22,941 nucleotides of DNA from contig CAKUAQ010000033.1 in the NCBI GenBank assembly GCA_934636435.1, positions 1 to 22,941 of the forward strand. Direction: 5' to 3'. Positions 13,347 through 21,335 of the stretch are shown here, one piece after another. Each line of letters begins with the position of its first letter. The first letter of the stretch is position 1. The notes under the pieces are model-generated. The model searched no databases and was not told the origin of the DNA. It saw nothing but the letters and a program-made list of their open reading frames with translations. A program made the translations under genes and the position numbers. The DNA comes from an uncultured Eubacteriales bacterium (GTDB lineage Bacteria > Bacillota > Clostridia > Oscillospirales > Acutalibacteraceae).

Positions 13347-16300
13347 CTAATCCGCCAGCAGGGTCAGCAGCTCCTCCGCCGACAGGGAGGCGATGGAGGG
13401 ACCGTCGGCGGTGACCACCGCCTCCGCCAGCCGCCATTTATCCTCCTGCATCCGCAGAATCTTCTCCTCCACCGTGTCCCGCACCACCAGCCGCACCACC
13501 TGCACCGGGTTCTTCTGCCCGATGCGGTGCGCCCGGTCGGTGGCCTGGTTCTGGGCGGACAAGTTCCACCAGGGGTCGTAATGAATTACCATATCCGCCC
13601 CGGTGAGATTAAGCCCCGTGCCCCCTGCCTTGAGGGATATGAGAAACACCGGGGTGTCGTCCCGGTTAAAGGCGTCCACCAGCGCCGCCCGCTGCTCCTT
13701 GGAGGTGGAGCCCTGCAGCACATAGCAGCCGATCTGTTCCTCCTCCAGCCGCCGGCGGATCAGCGCCAGCATGGAAGTGAACTGGGAGAACAGCAGCACC
13801 TTATGCCCCCCGGCGGCAGCCTCCTTCAGCAGTTCTATGCATGCCTCCAGCTTGCAGCTCTCACCGGTGTAGCCCTCGCAGCACAGCCGGGGGTCGCAGC
13901 AGATCTGCCGCAGCCGGGTGAGCAGCGCCAGCGCCGTGATGCGGCTCTGCCCGGAGAAGCGCCCGTCCCGGCTGTCCTCCAGCTGCCGCCGCAGCTCCTG
14001 CATGGTGTCCCGATATACCTGCCGCTGGGCATTCTCCATGGTGGCGGGCAGCAGCCGCTCGGTTTTCTCCGGCAGCTCGGTGAGCACATCCCGCTTGAGC
14101 CGCCGCAGGATAAAGGGGGCGGTCATCCGGGACAGCTGTGTCAGCGCCTGTTCGTCCCCCTGTCGCACGATGGGGGTCTCAAACCGCTCCCGGAAACGGC
14201 TGTAGCGAAACAGCAGCCCCGGCATCAGAAAATCGAAAATACTCCACAGCTCCGACAGCCGGTTTTCCACCGGGGTGCCGGTGAGGGCGAACCGCTGGGC
14301 GGAGCGGATGGCTTTCACCGCCTTGGCGTTCTGGGTGGAGCTGTTTTTGATATACTGCGCCTCATCCAGAATGTGATAGTGAAGCTCCAGCCCCCGGTAC
14401 AGCGCCACATCCCGTTTGAGCATATCGTAGGAGGTGAGCAGCACATCATAGTCGGCTGTCTGCTTCAGCAGCGCCTGCCGAGCGGTGGCGTCGCCCACAA
14501 TGCACAGCGTCCGCAGCGCCGGAGCAAAACGCTGAATCTCCCGCTCCCAGGACAGCACCAGCGAGGTAGGGCAGACCACCAGCGAGGGGCGGCGGTCACC
14601 GCCCTGTTCCTTAGCCGCCAGCAGCAGGGCGATCACCTGCAGGGTCTTGCCCAGCCCCATGTCATCCGCCAGAATGCCGCCGAAGCCCAGCTCCTCCATG
14701 GTGCGCAGCCAGCGGTAGCCATGCTGCTGATAAGGGCGCAGCACCGAGCGCAGGCTCTCCGGGAGGGGGTATTCGTTTTCGGTAGCGGAGCGGCTGCGGG
14801 ACAGCAGCTCCCGCAGCGCCGCATCCCGGCGCAGATACACCCCCTCCCGATCCTGCAGCACCGCATCCAGATACAGCGCCCGGTAGCGGGGCAGGGTGAC
14901 GCGTCCGCTGCTCCATTCCCGGTCGGTGAGCGCCAGCCCGTCGGTCATCTCCGCCAATCCCGCCAGCGCCGGGTCGTCCAGCGCCACAAACCGCCCGTCC
15001 CGCAGCCGATGATAGCTCTCGTGGCGGCGGTAGCCCTCCATAATACCGGTCAGGTCCGCCGGCTCCCAGTCGGCGGCATCCAGCTCCACCTGCAGCAGAT
15101 CCCCCAGCAGGCTCACCCCCACCTGCAGCCGCATCGGCGCGGCGGGGGAAATCCGGTCATACCGGTCGGAGGCATAGACCGTCGCCACCTGCCGCAGCTG
15201 CGCCACTCCCTCGGTGAGAAAGCGGAACAGCGCCCCGTCGTCTCCGCGGAAAACCAGCAGTCCCGTTTCCGGCTGCAGAGCGGTGAATTGCCGGGTGACG
15301 GCCGCCTTGACCCGCTCCTCCCCCAGCGGGTCCTGCCAGAGCTGCCGGGGAGCGGCAGCGCCTGCAAAGGGCAGCAGGACGGTATCCCCATAACGGTATT
15401 CCACCCGGGCGGTGATGCAGCCCGGCTCCGGGGCGTCCAGATAGATGCGGGCCTCCAGCGGCCGGGGACGGTATTGCTCCAGCGCGTCGGCGTCCCCCCC
15501 GGGGAGAATATACGGCTCTATGGTTTTCCACACCCCGGCGCAAAAAGCGGGCAACTCGCCCCCGGATACAAAGAATCCCTCCGGCGCCCGGTGCAGCACC
15601 TGCAGAAACCCGGTCATGCGGCGGCCATAGTCGCCGCTGGTGCGGATGAGACAGCCCCCCCGCAGCAGATAGAGGGTGCGCAGCCCGCAGATGGGTGTCA
15701 CATCCTCCCCGGACACCCGCATCCCGCCCCGCTCCCGGGTAAGCGTCACGGGCAGGCGGGGGTCCTCCCGGGCCAGCCGCAGCGTCCGATCGCCGGTGGC
15801 GGTGCGCAGGGCGAGGGGTCGGCCCTCCATGAGGGAGAAAAGCCGGTCGAACCCCGCCGCCGACAGGGACAGCTCTCCGGCCGCTGTTCCGCCGAGTCCC
15901 GCCGTCCCCCGGTCGTTCCATTCCGCCAGCAAAAAGTCCAGCACCGGGCGACTCTCCGGCAGAAAGCTGTCCGGGTGGTGATACAGGGTCAGCTGTTTGC
16001 CGTATTCCGCGGTGGTCTCCTGCTGCATCCGTTCGGCAAAACGGGCGAGATTTTTCAGCAGATAGGGGCGGGCGCGGCCGATGATGAACCGCAGGGCGGG
16101 GCGTCCCCCGTCCAGCACCAGCAGGGGGGTGAGCGCCACCGGATCGGCTGCCCCCTCCGCCTGCTGCCGCCGGGTCTCCTCCGCCATATAGCGGTCGATC
16201 ATCTGCCGGGCGGCCGGGTCGGTGCTCCGCTCCTGCATCCGTTCCAGCGCGGCGGCAGTGGGCAGCTGCGTCACCATATCCTGATAATATTTGTGCACCA

Positions 16301-16580
16301 GCACGGCCACGACGTGCTTGCAGGCGCCCTCCCGGGGATGGAACTGCCCGCAGTCGCAGGCGAAGTATTCCAGCTCCCCCTGCTCGTCGAAGCCCACCTC
16401 GACGGCGTGGGACTTTCCGTCCTCCTCCACCGCCCGGGCGGTCAAAAAGCATGGATAAAAGGGGCTGACGCTCTCCGTAAAGGCGCGCACCCATCCGGCG
16501 TTGTAGCCGTGGACCCCCCGCAGATACACCGAGCTGCTTTCGGCCAGTGCTTTGATTTTTTTGAGCGGATAAAAGGGCAT
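13347..16580 (-). CDS. SWIM zinc-finger / SNF2-Rad54 family helicase-like ATPase
   Basis: A 1077-residue protein of the bacterial DEAD/SNF2 type. An N-terminal SWIM zinc finger is formed by Cys75-x-Cys77, Cys87-x-His89 (CDCGQF...ACKH). A ~500-residue middle region (bacterial SNF2-associated domain) follows. The ATPase begins at LRPYQQHGYRWL with Walker A DDMGLGKT (~640), Walker B DEAQ (~738), and TGTPVENRLSELWSIFDF. The second RecA lobe has KVLLFSQFTSML, ISLKAGGTGLNLTGADMVIHYDPWWN and motif VI QATDRAHRIGQ (~1015). Such proteins translocate on double-stranded DNA or remodel protein-DNA and RNA polymerase complexes, as HepA/RapA does, but the target here is unknown. ATG 16580 has AAGGAGAG upstream. 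It is a single-gene transcript with no restriction, phage-defence or methylase partner adjacent. Confidence 0.93.
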   Translation of the reverse strand: MPFYPLKKIKALAESSSVYLRGVHGYNAGWVRAFTESVSPFYPCFLTARAVEEDGKSHAVEVGFDEQGELEYFACDCGQFHPREGACKHVVAVLVHKYYQDMVTQLPTAAALERMQERSTDPAARQMIDRYMAEETRRQQAEGAADPVALTPLLVLDGGRPALRFIIGRARPYLLKNLARFAERMQQETTAEYGKQLTLYHHPDSFLPESRPVLDFLLAEWNDRGTAGLGGTAAGELSLSAAGFDRLFSLMEGRPLALRTATGDRTLRLAREDPRLPVTLTRERGGMRVSGEDVTPICGLRTLYLLRGGCLIRTSGDYGRRMTGFLQVLHRAPEGFFVSGGELPAFCAGVWKTIEPYILPGGDADALEQYRPRPLEARIYLDAPEPGCITARVEYRYGDTVLLPFAGAAAPRQLWQDPLGEERVKAAVTRQFTALQPETGLLVFRGDDGALFRFLTEGVAQLRQVATVYASDRYDRISPAAPMRLQVGVSLLGDLLQVELDAADWEPADLTGIMEGYRRHESYHRLRDGRFVALDDPALAGLAEMTDGLALTDREWSSGRVTLPRYRALYLDAVLQDREGVYLRRDAALRELLSRSRSATENEYPLPESLRSVLRPYQQHGYRWLRTMEELGFGGILADDMGLGKTLQVIALLLAAKEQGGDRRPSLVVCPTSLVLSWEREIQRFAPALRTLCIVGDATARQALLKQTADYDVLLTSYDMLKRDVALYRGLELHYHILDEAQYIKNSSTQNAKAVKAIRSAQRFALTGTPVENRLSELWSIFDFLMPGLLFRYSRFRERFETPIVRQGDEQALTQLSRMTAPFILRRLKRDVLTELPEKTERLLPATMENAQRQVYRDTMQELRRQLEDSRDGRFSGQSRITALALLTRLRQICCDPRLCCEGYTGESCKLEACIELLKEAAAGGHKVLLFSQFTSMLALIRRRLEEEQIGCYVLQGSTSKEQRAALVDAFNRDDTPVFLISLKAGGTGLNLTGADMVIHYDPWWNLSAQNQATDRAHRIGQKNPVQVVRLVVRDTVEEKILRMQEDKWRLAEAVVTADGPSIASLSAEELLTLLAD

Positions 16581-16615
16581 AGCCGTCTCTCCTTGCGGTA
16601 AACTGTTATCCTGCT

Positions 16616-16644
16616 ATTATACCCCGGATCCGGTTCCGCCGCAA
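16616..16644 (-). promoter_or_regulatory. Sigma-A promoter of SNF2 gene
   Basis: On the minus strand: -35 TTGCGG (16639-16644), 17-base spacer, consensus -10 TATAAT (16616-16621), about 35 bases ahead of the start codon. Confidence 0.7.
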
Positions 16645-16664
16645 GGGGAAAACCGGATTTTTTT
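16630..16664 (+). terminator. Terminator-like hairpin overlapping SNF2 promoter
   Basis: CCGGTT (16630-16635) and AACCGG (16651-16656), then A and seven T (16658-16664), all on the plus strand. No plus-strand gene lies upstream, so it would only stop antisense transcription across the SNF2 gene. It may be fortuitous. Confidence 0.25.
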
Positions 16665-17186
16665 GCCGTCGTTTTATTCTCTGAACAACTTCCAGAAGCC
16701 GCTCGCCGTCCATCTTCGCTGCCTATGGGGCCTCTCCGTTGCCTTTCCCCCATAGAGTTCGCTGTACAATAGTTGGACGATCTTCCGAATAAACCCCGCA
16801 CACCCTCCGTATGAGCGGGGTAAGCCGTTCGGATATACGGGATCGTGTCCCCATACGCGGACGCGCTGCCGCGTGGGTGGCGTGGGCGCGGCAGCGCGAG
16901 AGCGGCATACGCATCCTCTGCCGCTCACCGTGGTTTCGCCCGGGCACGTGGCGCGCGGTCTCGCACCCGGGCGCACAGGGTCGCCGCAGCAACAAAGACA
17001 TATGGCACGGACTGCCCTCGCCGGGATCCTGCGCACCCTCTGCGGTGGTTCTGCCCGTCGTCCGCCGCGGCTTTACGCGCCGTCCTCTGCGGTTTCGCCT
17101 GCCCGCGCCGCAGTCGCCGCGCCAAGCCATTGAAACCGGCTTGTACGATATGCCCGAAAAAAGAGAAAAAACTGTACTGTTCTCTC
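16665..17186. other. Gene-free, hairpin-rich GC stretch; possible structured RNA
   Basis: No convincing gene in about 520 bases; open frames here lack family likeness and ribosome sites. Successive inverted repeats occur: 16723-16730/16748-16755 (8 bp), 16793-16799/16815-16821 (7 bp), 16862-16873/16887-16898 (12 bp, perfect), 16900-16907/16919-16926 (8 bp), 16937-16944/16966-16973 (8 bp), 17042-17048/17062-17068 (7 bp, one G-U) and 17087-17092/17108-17113 (6 bp). No RNase P, tmRNA, tRNA or 6S signature was recognised on either strand. High GC makes some pairing expected by chance, but the 12-bp stem followed at once by two 8-bp stems is notable. Confidence 0.35.
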
Positions 17187-17215
17187 TTGACAAGCTTCCA
17201 CATTGCGTGTATGAT
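17187..17215 (+). promoter_or_regulatory. Consensus sigma-A promoter of the citrate-to-2-oxoglutarate operon
   Basis: -35 TTGACA (17187-17192), exactly 17 bases, -10 TATGAT (17210-17215). The -10 lies inside the palindrome at 17205-17234, so bound repressor would exclude RNA polymerase. Confidence 0.85.
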
Positions 17216-17234
17216 TGTATACATTCATACACGC
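17205..17234. promoter_or_regulatory. 30-bp palindromic operator, probable GntR site
   Basis: Arms GCGTGTATGA (17205-17214) and TCATACACGC (17225-17234) flank T-TGTATACA-T; only the two single T positions break symmetry. The central TGTATACA resembles GTATAC-containing sites bound by FadR/FCD-type GntR proteins, and such a regulator is the second gene of this operon. It overlaps the -10 box. Autoregulation is inferred. Confidence 0.75.
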
Positions 17235-17279
17235 ACACGAAAATGTGCGCATACCACCTGTCACCCAAAGGAGGCCGCT

Positions 17280-18656
17280 ATGCTGGAACTATCCAACCAC
17301 ACCAATCTTCTGGAGGAGGAAACCTACAAATACTCCTTGCAGGATGTGCCGGAGCCGATGCTCTATCGGGACATTTACAGCTACGATACGGTGCCGAAAA
17401 TCGCCTTCAACCACCGGCGGGTGCCCATCGGGATGCCGGAGGAGATCTGGATCACCGACACCACCTTCCGGGACGGGCAGCAATCCATCGAGCCCTACAC
17501 CGTGGAGCAGATCGTGGAGCTGTATAAGCTCATGTCCCGGCTGGGCGGTCCCTACGGCATCATCCGGCAGACGGAGATGTTCGTATACAGTCATAAGGAC
17601 CGGCAGGCGCTGGAGAAATGTCAGGAGCTGGGGCTGCAATTCCCGGAGATCACCACCTGGATCCGGGCGAATCGGGAGGACTTCAAGCTGGTGAAGGATC
17701 TGGGCATCCGGGAAACCGGTATCCTCGTCAGCTGCTCTGACTATCACATCTTCAAAAAGCTGAAAATGACCCGGGCACAAGCCATGAAGCAGTATCTCTC
17801 GGCAGTGAACGACGCCTTTGAGGCGGGGGTCATGCCCCGATGCCATCTGGAGGACATCACCCGGGCGGATTTCTACGGTTTTGTGGTGCCCTTTGTCAAC
17901 GCGCTGATGGAAATGAGCCGGCAGGCGAAGATCCCGGTGCGCATCCGCGCCTGCGACACCATGGGCTACGGCGTGCCCTATCCGGAGGTGGCGCTGCCCC
18001 GCAGCGTGCCGGGTATCATCTACGGCTTGCAGCATTATTCCGACGTGCCCAGCGAAATGCTGGAGTGGCACGGCCACAACGATTTCTATAAGGCAGTGGC
18101 CAACGCCTCCACCGCCTGGCTGTACGGCGCCAGCGCCGTCAACTGCTCGCTGCTGGGCATCGGCGAGCGCACCGGCAACGTGCCGCTGGAGGCGATGGTG
18201 ATGGAATACGCCTCCCTGCGGGGGTCGCTGGACGGTATGGACCCCACCGTCATCACCGAGATCGCCCGGTACTATAAAAAAGAGGTGGGCTACAGGATCC
18301 CGCCCATGACCCCCTTTGTGGGACGGAATTTCAACGTGACCAAAGCGGGCATCCACGCCGACGGGCTGCTGAAGGACGAGGAGATCTACAATATCTTCGA
18401 CACCCGAAAGATCCTCAACCGGCCGGCCTCGGTGATGGTGAGCAAGACCTCCGGTCTGGCGGGCATCGCCTATTGGATTAACGAGAACTACGGGCTGACC
18501 GACGAGGAACGGGTGGATAAGCGCAGCCCGCTGGTGGCGGCGATGAAGGAATGGATCGATGCCGAGTATGAGAACGGGCGGCAGACCTCCCTGTCCACCG
18601 AGGAACTGGAGATGAAGATCGAGGAGCTGTCCGGCGGAAAACTGGGACGGCTGTAA
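17280..18656 (+). CDS. Re-citrate synthase-like (homocitrate/isopropylmalate synthase family)
   Basis: A 458-residue DRE-TIM metallolyase-fold acyltransferase. ITDTTFRDGQQS (58-69) is the metal/catalytic DRE-type motif with Gln in place of the usual Glu, and EWHGHNDFYKAVANA (~262-276) holds the metal-binding His pair. The long shared blocks VPEPMLYRDI, CHLEDITRADFYGFVVPFVN and ACDTMGYGVPYPEVALPRSVPGIIYGL match, as I recall it, the Re-face citrate synthase of Clostridium kluyveri, which condenses oxaloacetate and acetyl-CoA to citrate with stereochemistry opposite to ordinary citrate synthase. Operon partners aconitase and isocitrate dehydrogenase make citrate the logical product; homocitrate or isopropylmalate are less likely. 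ATG 17280 follows AAAGGAGG. First gene of the operon. Confidence 0.85.
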   Translation: MLELSNHTNLLEEETYKYSLQDVPEPMLYRDIYSYDTVPKIAFNHRRVPIGMPEEIWITDTTFRDGQQSIEPYTVEQIVELYKLMSRLGGPYGIIRQTEMFVYSHKDRQALEKCQELGLQFPEITTWIRANREDFKLVKDLGIRETGILVSCSDYHIFKKLKMTRAQAMKQYLSAVNDAFEAGVMPRCHLEDITRADFYGFVVPFVNALMEMSRQAKIPVRIRACDTMGYGVPYPEVALPRSVPGIIYGLQHYSDVPSEMLEWHGHNDFYKAVANASTAWLYGASAVNCSLLGIGERTGNVPLEAMVMEYASLRGSLDGMDPTVITEIARYYKKEVGYRIPPMTPFVGRNFNVTKAGIHADGLLKDEEIYNIFDTRKILNRPASVMVSKTSGLAGIAYWINENYGLTDEERVDKRSPLVAAMKEWIDAEYENGRQTSLSTEELEMKIEELSGGKLGRL

Positions 18657-18674
18657 GGAAAGAGGTGCAAAACA

Positions 18675-19313
18675 ATGACCGAGCATAAGATCGTATCCCT
18701 GGCGGATTGCGTATTCGATAAGCTGGAGAACGACATTCTCAGCGGCAAATACGCCTACGGCGAGGTGCTGACCGAGGCGCGTCTGTCGGAGGAGCTGGGG
18801 GTCAGCCGTACCCCCATCCGGGAGGCCATCCGGCGGCTGGAGCAGGAGCACATCCTGCTGGTGACCGGCAAGGGGCTGACCGTGCAGGGCATCACCCGGG
18901 AGGATATCCGGGATATCATGGATATCCGGGTGCGGGTGGAAGGATTGGCGGCCTTTTACGCCGCCCAGCGGATGTCCGCAGAGGACAAAGAGAAGCTGAA
19001 AAACGCGCTGGAGCTGCAGGAGTTTTACGCTGCCAAGGAGGACTCCGATCATATGCAGTGGCAGGATCACGAATTTCACGAAACCATTTATGCCGGCTGC
19101 GGCAGCCTGACGCTGCAAAACGTGCTGGTGCCGCTTCACCGCAAGGCGCAGAAATACCGCCGCGCCTCGGTGGAAAAGCGCAGCCGGGCAGAGGCGTCGG
19201 TGCGGGAGCACCGCGCCATCTATGAGGCCATCGCCGCCGGCAACGCCCAAGAGGCAGAGCAGCAGATGATCCGACACATCGAAAACGCCCGCAAGAGCAT
19301 CCTTGAGGGATAA
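18675..19313 (+). CDS. GntR family transcriptional regulator, FCD (FadR-type) domain
   Basis: 212 residues. The N-terminal winged HTH (~10-72) reads LTEARLSEELGVSRTPIREAIRRLEQE, the GntR recognition pattern. The C-terminal all-helical FCD effector domain includes DHEFHETIYAGCGSLTL and EHRAIYEAIAAGNAQEAEQQMIRHIENA, with the Asp/His residues that usually bind a metal and a carboxylate ligand. It lies 18 bases after the citrate synthase gene and 19 bases before aconitase, so it is made with the enzymes it probably controls. The best target is the palindrome over the operon's -10 box. The ligand is unknown; citrate, 2-oxoglutarate or another dicarboxylate would fit FCD chemistry, but that is inference. 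Confidence 0.93.
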   Translation: MTEHKIVSLADCVFDKLENDILSGKYAYGEVLTEARLSEELGVSRTPIREAIRRLEQEHILLVTGKGLTVQGITREDIRDIMDIRVRVEGLAAFYAAQRMSAEDKEKLKNALELQEFYAAKEDSDHMQWQDHEFHETIYAGCGSLTLQNVLVPLHRKAQKYRRASVEKRSRAEASVREHRAIYEAIAAGNAQEAEQQMIRHIENARKSILEG

Positions 19314-19332
19314 GAAAGGGAACGAGAGTAGT

Positions 19333-21264
19333 ATGGGACTGACGATTGCACAGAAAATCATAAAGGCACACTGCCTGAGCGGCGATATGACCCCCGGCAG
19401 CGAGGTGGCGCTGAAGATCGACCAGACGCTGACACAGGATGCCACCGGCACCATGGCGTATCTGGAATTTGAAACCATGGGCATCCCCCGGGTGCGCACC
19501 GAGCGCAGCGTGGCGTATATCGACCACAACACCCTGCAATCCGGCTTTGAGAATGCCGACGACCACCGGTATATCCAGTCGGTGGCGAAAAAGCACGGCG
19601 TCTGGTTCTCCCGCCCAGGCAACGGCATCTGCCATCAGGTGCATCTGGAGCGGTTCGGTAAGCCCGGCAAGACCCTCATCGGCTCCGACAGCCACACCCC
19701 CACCGGGGGCGGCATCGGTATGCTGGCCATGGGCGCCGGCGGGCTGGATGTGGCGGTGGCCATGGGCGGCGGCGCCTATTACATCACCATGCCGAAAATG
19801 ATGAAGGTGGAGCTGACCGGCAGGCTGCGCCCCTTTGTCACCGCCAAGGATGTGAGTCTGGAAATTTTGCGCCAGCTGTCCGTCAAGGGCGGCGTGGGCT
19901 ACATCATCGAATGGGGCGGCGAGGGAATAAAATCCCTCACCGTGCCGGAGCGGGCGACCATCACCAATATGGGCACCGAGCTGGGCGCCACCACCTCCAT
20001 CTTCCCGTCGGATGCGGTGACCCGGGAATTCCTAAAGGCGGAGGGACGCGAGGAGGACTATACCCCCCTCTCCAGCGACCCGGATGCGGTCTACGACAAG
20101 GTGCTGCACATCGATCTGTCGGCGCTGGAGCCGCTGATCGCCTGCCCCCACAGCCCCGACAAGGTGGTCACCGTGTCCTCGCTCAAGGGCACCCGGGTGG
20201 ATCAGGTGTGCATCGGCTCCTGCACCAACTCCTCGCTTCAGGATATGCTGAAGGTGGCGGCGCTCCTCAAGGGGCGCACCATTGCCCCGTCGGTGAGCCT
20301 GTCCATCTCCCCCGGCTCCCGGCAGGTGCTGTCCATGCTGGCGGATTGCGGGGCGCTGACGGACATTCTGGCGTCCGGCGCCCGGGTGCTGGAATGCGCC
20401 TGCGGCCCCTGCATCGGCATGGGCTTCTCCCCCAATTCCGGCGGCGTGAGCCTGCGTACCTTTAACCGCAACTTTGAGGGCCGCAGCGGCACCGCCGACG
20501 GACAGGTGTATCTGGTCAGCCCCGAAACGGCGGTGGCAGCCGCCGTCAGCGGCGAGATCACCGACCCCCGCCTGCTGGGCGAGATGCCTGCCATTGTGTT
20601 CCCGGAGCGGTTCCGTATCGACGACAGCGCCGTGCTGGCACCCGCCCCGGAGGCAGAGGCGGCCAGCGTGGAGGTGCTGCGGGGCCCCAATATTAAGGAA
20701 TTCCCGCAATGCTATCCCCAGGAGGACAGCCTCACCGCGCCGCTGGTGCTGAAGGTGGGGGACAACATCACCACCGACCACATTATGCCGGCGGGGGCGA
20801 AGATCCTCCCCTATCGCTCCAACATCCCCCATCTGAGCCAATTCTGCTTTGGGGTGTGCGACAAATCCTTCCCGGAGCGGGCAAAGGCCGCCGGACGGAG
20901 CATCGTGGTGGGCGGCAGCAACTACGGGCAAGGCTCCTCCCGGGAGCACGCGGCGCTGGTGCCGCTGTATCTGGGGGTGCGGGCGGTGATCGCCAAGAGC
21001 TTCGCCCGGATTCACGCAGCAAACCTTATCAACGCCGGCATTATGCCCCTGACCTTTGCCGATCCGGCGGATTATGACGCTCTCGGTCAGGGGGACGTCC
21101 TGTCCCTGACGGGGGTATACGCCGGGATGGACAGCGGCTCCATCACCCTGACGGACGAAACCACCGGCAAAAAAATGACGCTGACGGCAGATTTCACCGA
21201 CCGGCAGAAGGCGATTCTGAAAGCGGGCGGCCTGCTGGGCTATACGAAAGCCCAGGGTAACTGA
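19333..21264 (+). CDS. acn: Aconitate hydratase
   Basis: Isomerises citrate to isocitrate through cis-aconitate with a [4Fe-4S] cluster. 643 residues, the compact form common in anaerobes. Cluster ligands are Cys297 (IGSCTNSS) and Cys357/Cys360 (CACGPC). LIGSDSHTPTGGGIGMLAMGAGG and the swivel-domain motif GGSNYGQGSSREHAAL are canonical, as is ITTDHIMPAG. The frame is open to 19303 inside the regulator gene, but ATG 19333 is chosen because MGLTIAQKII is the family start; its ribosome site is weak (GAGAG). It sits between the regulator and isocitrate dehydrogenase. The iron-sulfur cluster makes this step sensitive to iron and oxygen. Homoaconitase or isopropylmalate isomerase would usually be split or shorter, so aconitase is preferred. 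Confidence 0.93.
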   Translation: MGLTIAQKIIKAHCLSGDMTPGSEVALKIDQTLTQDATGTMAYLEFETMGIPRVRTERSVAYIDHNTLQSGFENADDHRYIQSVAKKHGVWFSRPGNGICHQVHLERFGKPGKTLIGSDSHTPTGGGIGMLAMGAGGLDVAVAMGGGAYYITMPKMMKVELTGRLRPFVTAKDVSLEILRQLSVKGGVGYIIEWGGEGIKSLTVPERATITNMGTELGATTSIFPSDAVTREFLKAEGREEDYTPLSSDPDAVYDKVLHIDLSALEPLIACPHSPDKVVTVSSLKGTRVDQVCIGSCTNSSLQDMLKVAALLKGRTIAPSVSLSISPGSRQVLSMLADCGALTDILASGARVLECACGPCIGMGFSPNSGGVSLRTFNRNFEGRSGTADGQVYLVSPETAVAAAVSGEITDPRLLGEMPAIVFPERFRIDDSAVLAPAPEAEAASVEVLRGPNIKEFPQCYPQEDSLTAPLVLKVGDNITTDHIMPAGAKILPYRSNIPHLSQFCFGVCDKSFPERAKAAGRSIVVGGSNYGQGSSREHAALVPLYLGVRAVIAKSFARIHAANLINAGIMPLTFADPADYDALGQGDVLSLTGVYAGMDSGSITLTDETTGKKMTLTADFTDRQKAILKAGGLLGYTKAQGN

Positions 21265-21284
21265 AATTTTGTGAGAAACCGGAG

Positions 21285-21307
21285 CGGCGCTGCATAAAGC
21301 GGCGCCG
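21285..21307 (+). promoter_or_regulatory. Short hairpin between acn and icd
   Basis: CGGCGC (21285-21290) and GCGCCG (21302-21307) with an 11-base loop, in the 71-base gap. There is no T-run. It may moderate read-through or RNA stability. Confidence 0.3.
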
Positions 21308-21335
21308 TTCTGCCGGAAGAAAGGAAACGGAGACT

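Noticed and set aside
13194..16601. A plus-strand open frame of over 1100 codons antisense to the SNF2 gene
   Set aside because: His/Gln/Pro/Gly-rich translation typical of an antisense shadow of a GC-rich gene; the opposite strand has all SNF2 motifs.
16980..17130. Possible RNase P or tRNA-like elements on the minus strand
   Set aside because: Fragments such as GAGGGCAGTCC look superficially similar, but the conserved RNase P core blocks and any tRNA T-loop/acceptor pairing are missing.
16811..17527. Long open frames spanning the hairpin-rich stretch and the citrate synthase start (e.g. from 16811 and 16845)
   Set aside because: High GC keeps frames open. The translated parts before 17280 are Arg/Ala/Pro-rich without domain likeness, and the real start has AAAGGAGG and family homology.
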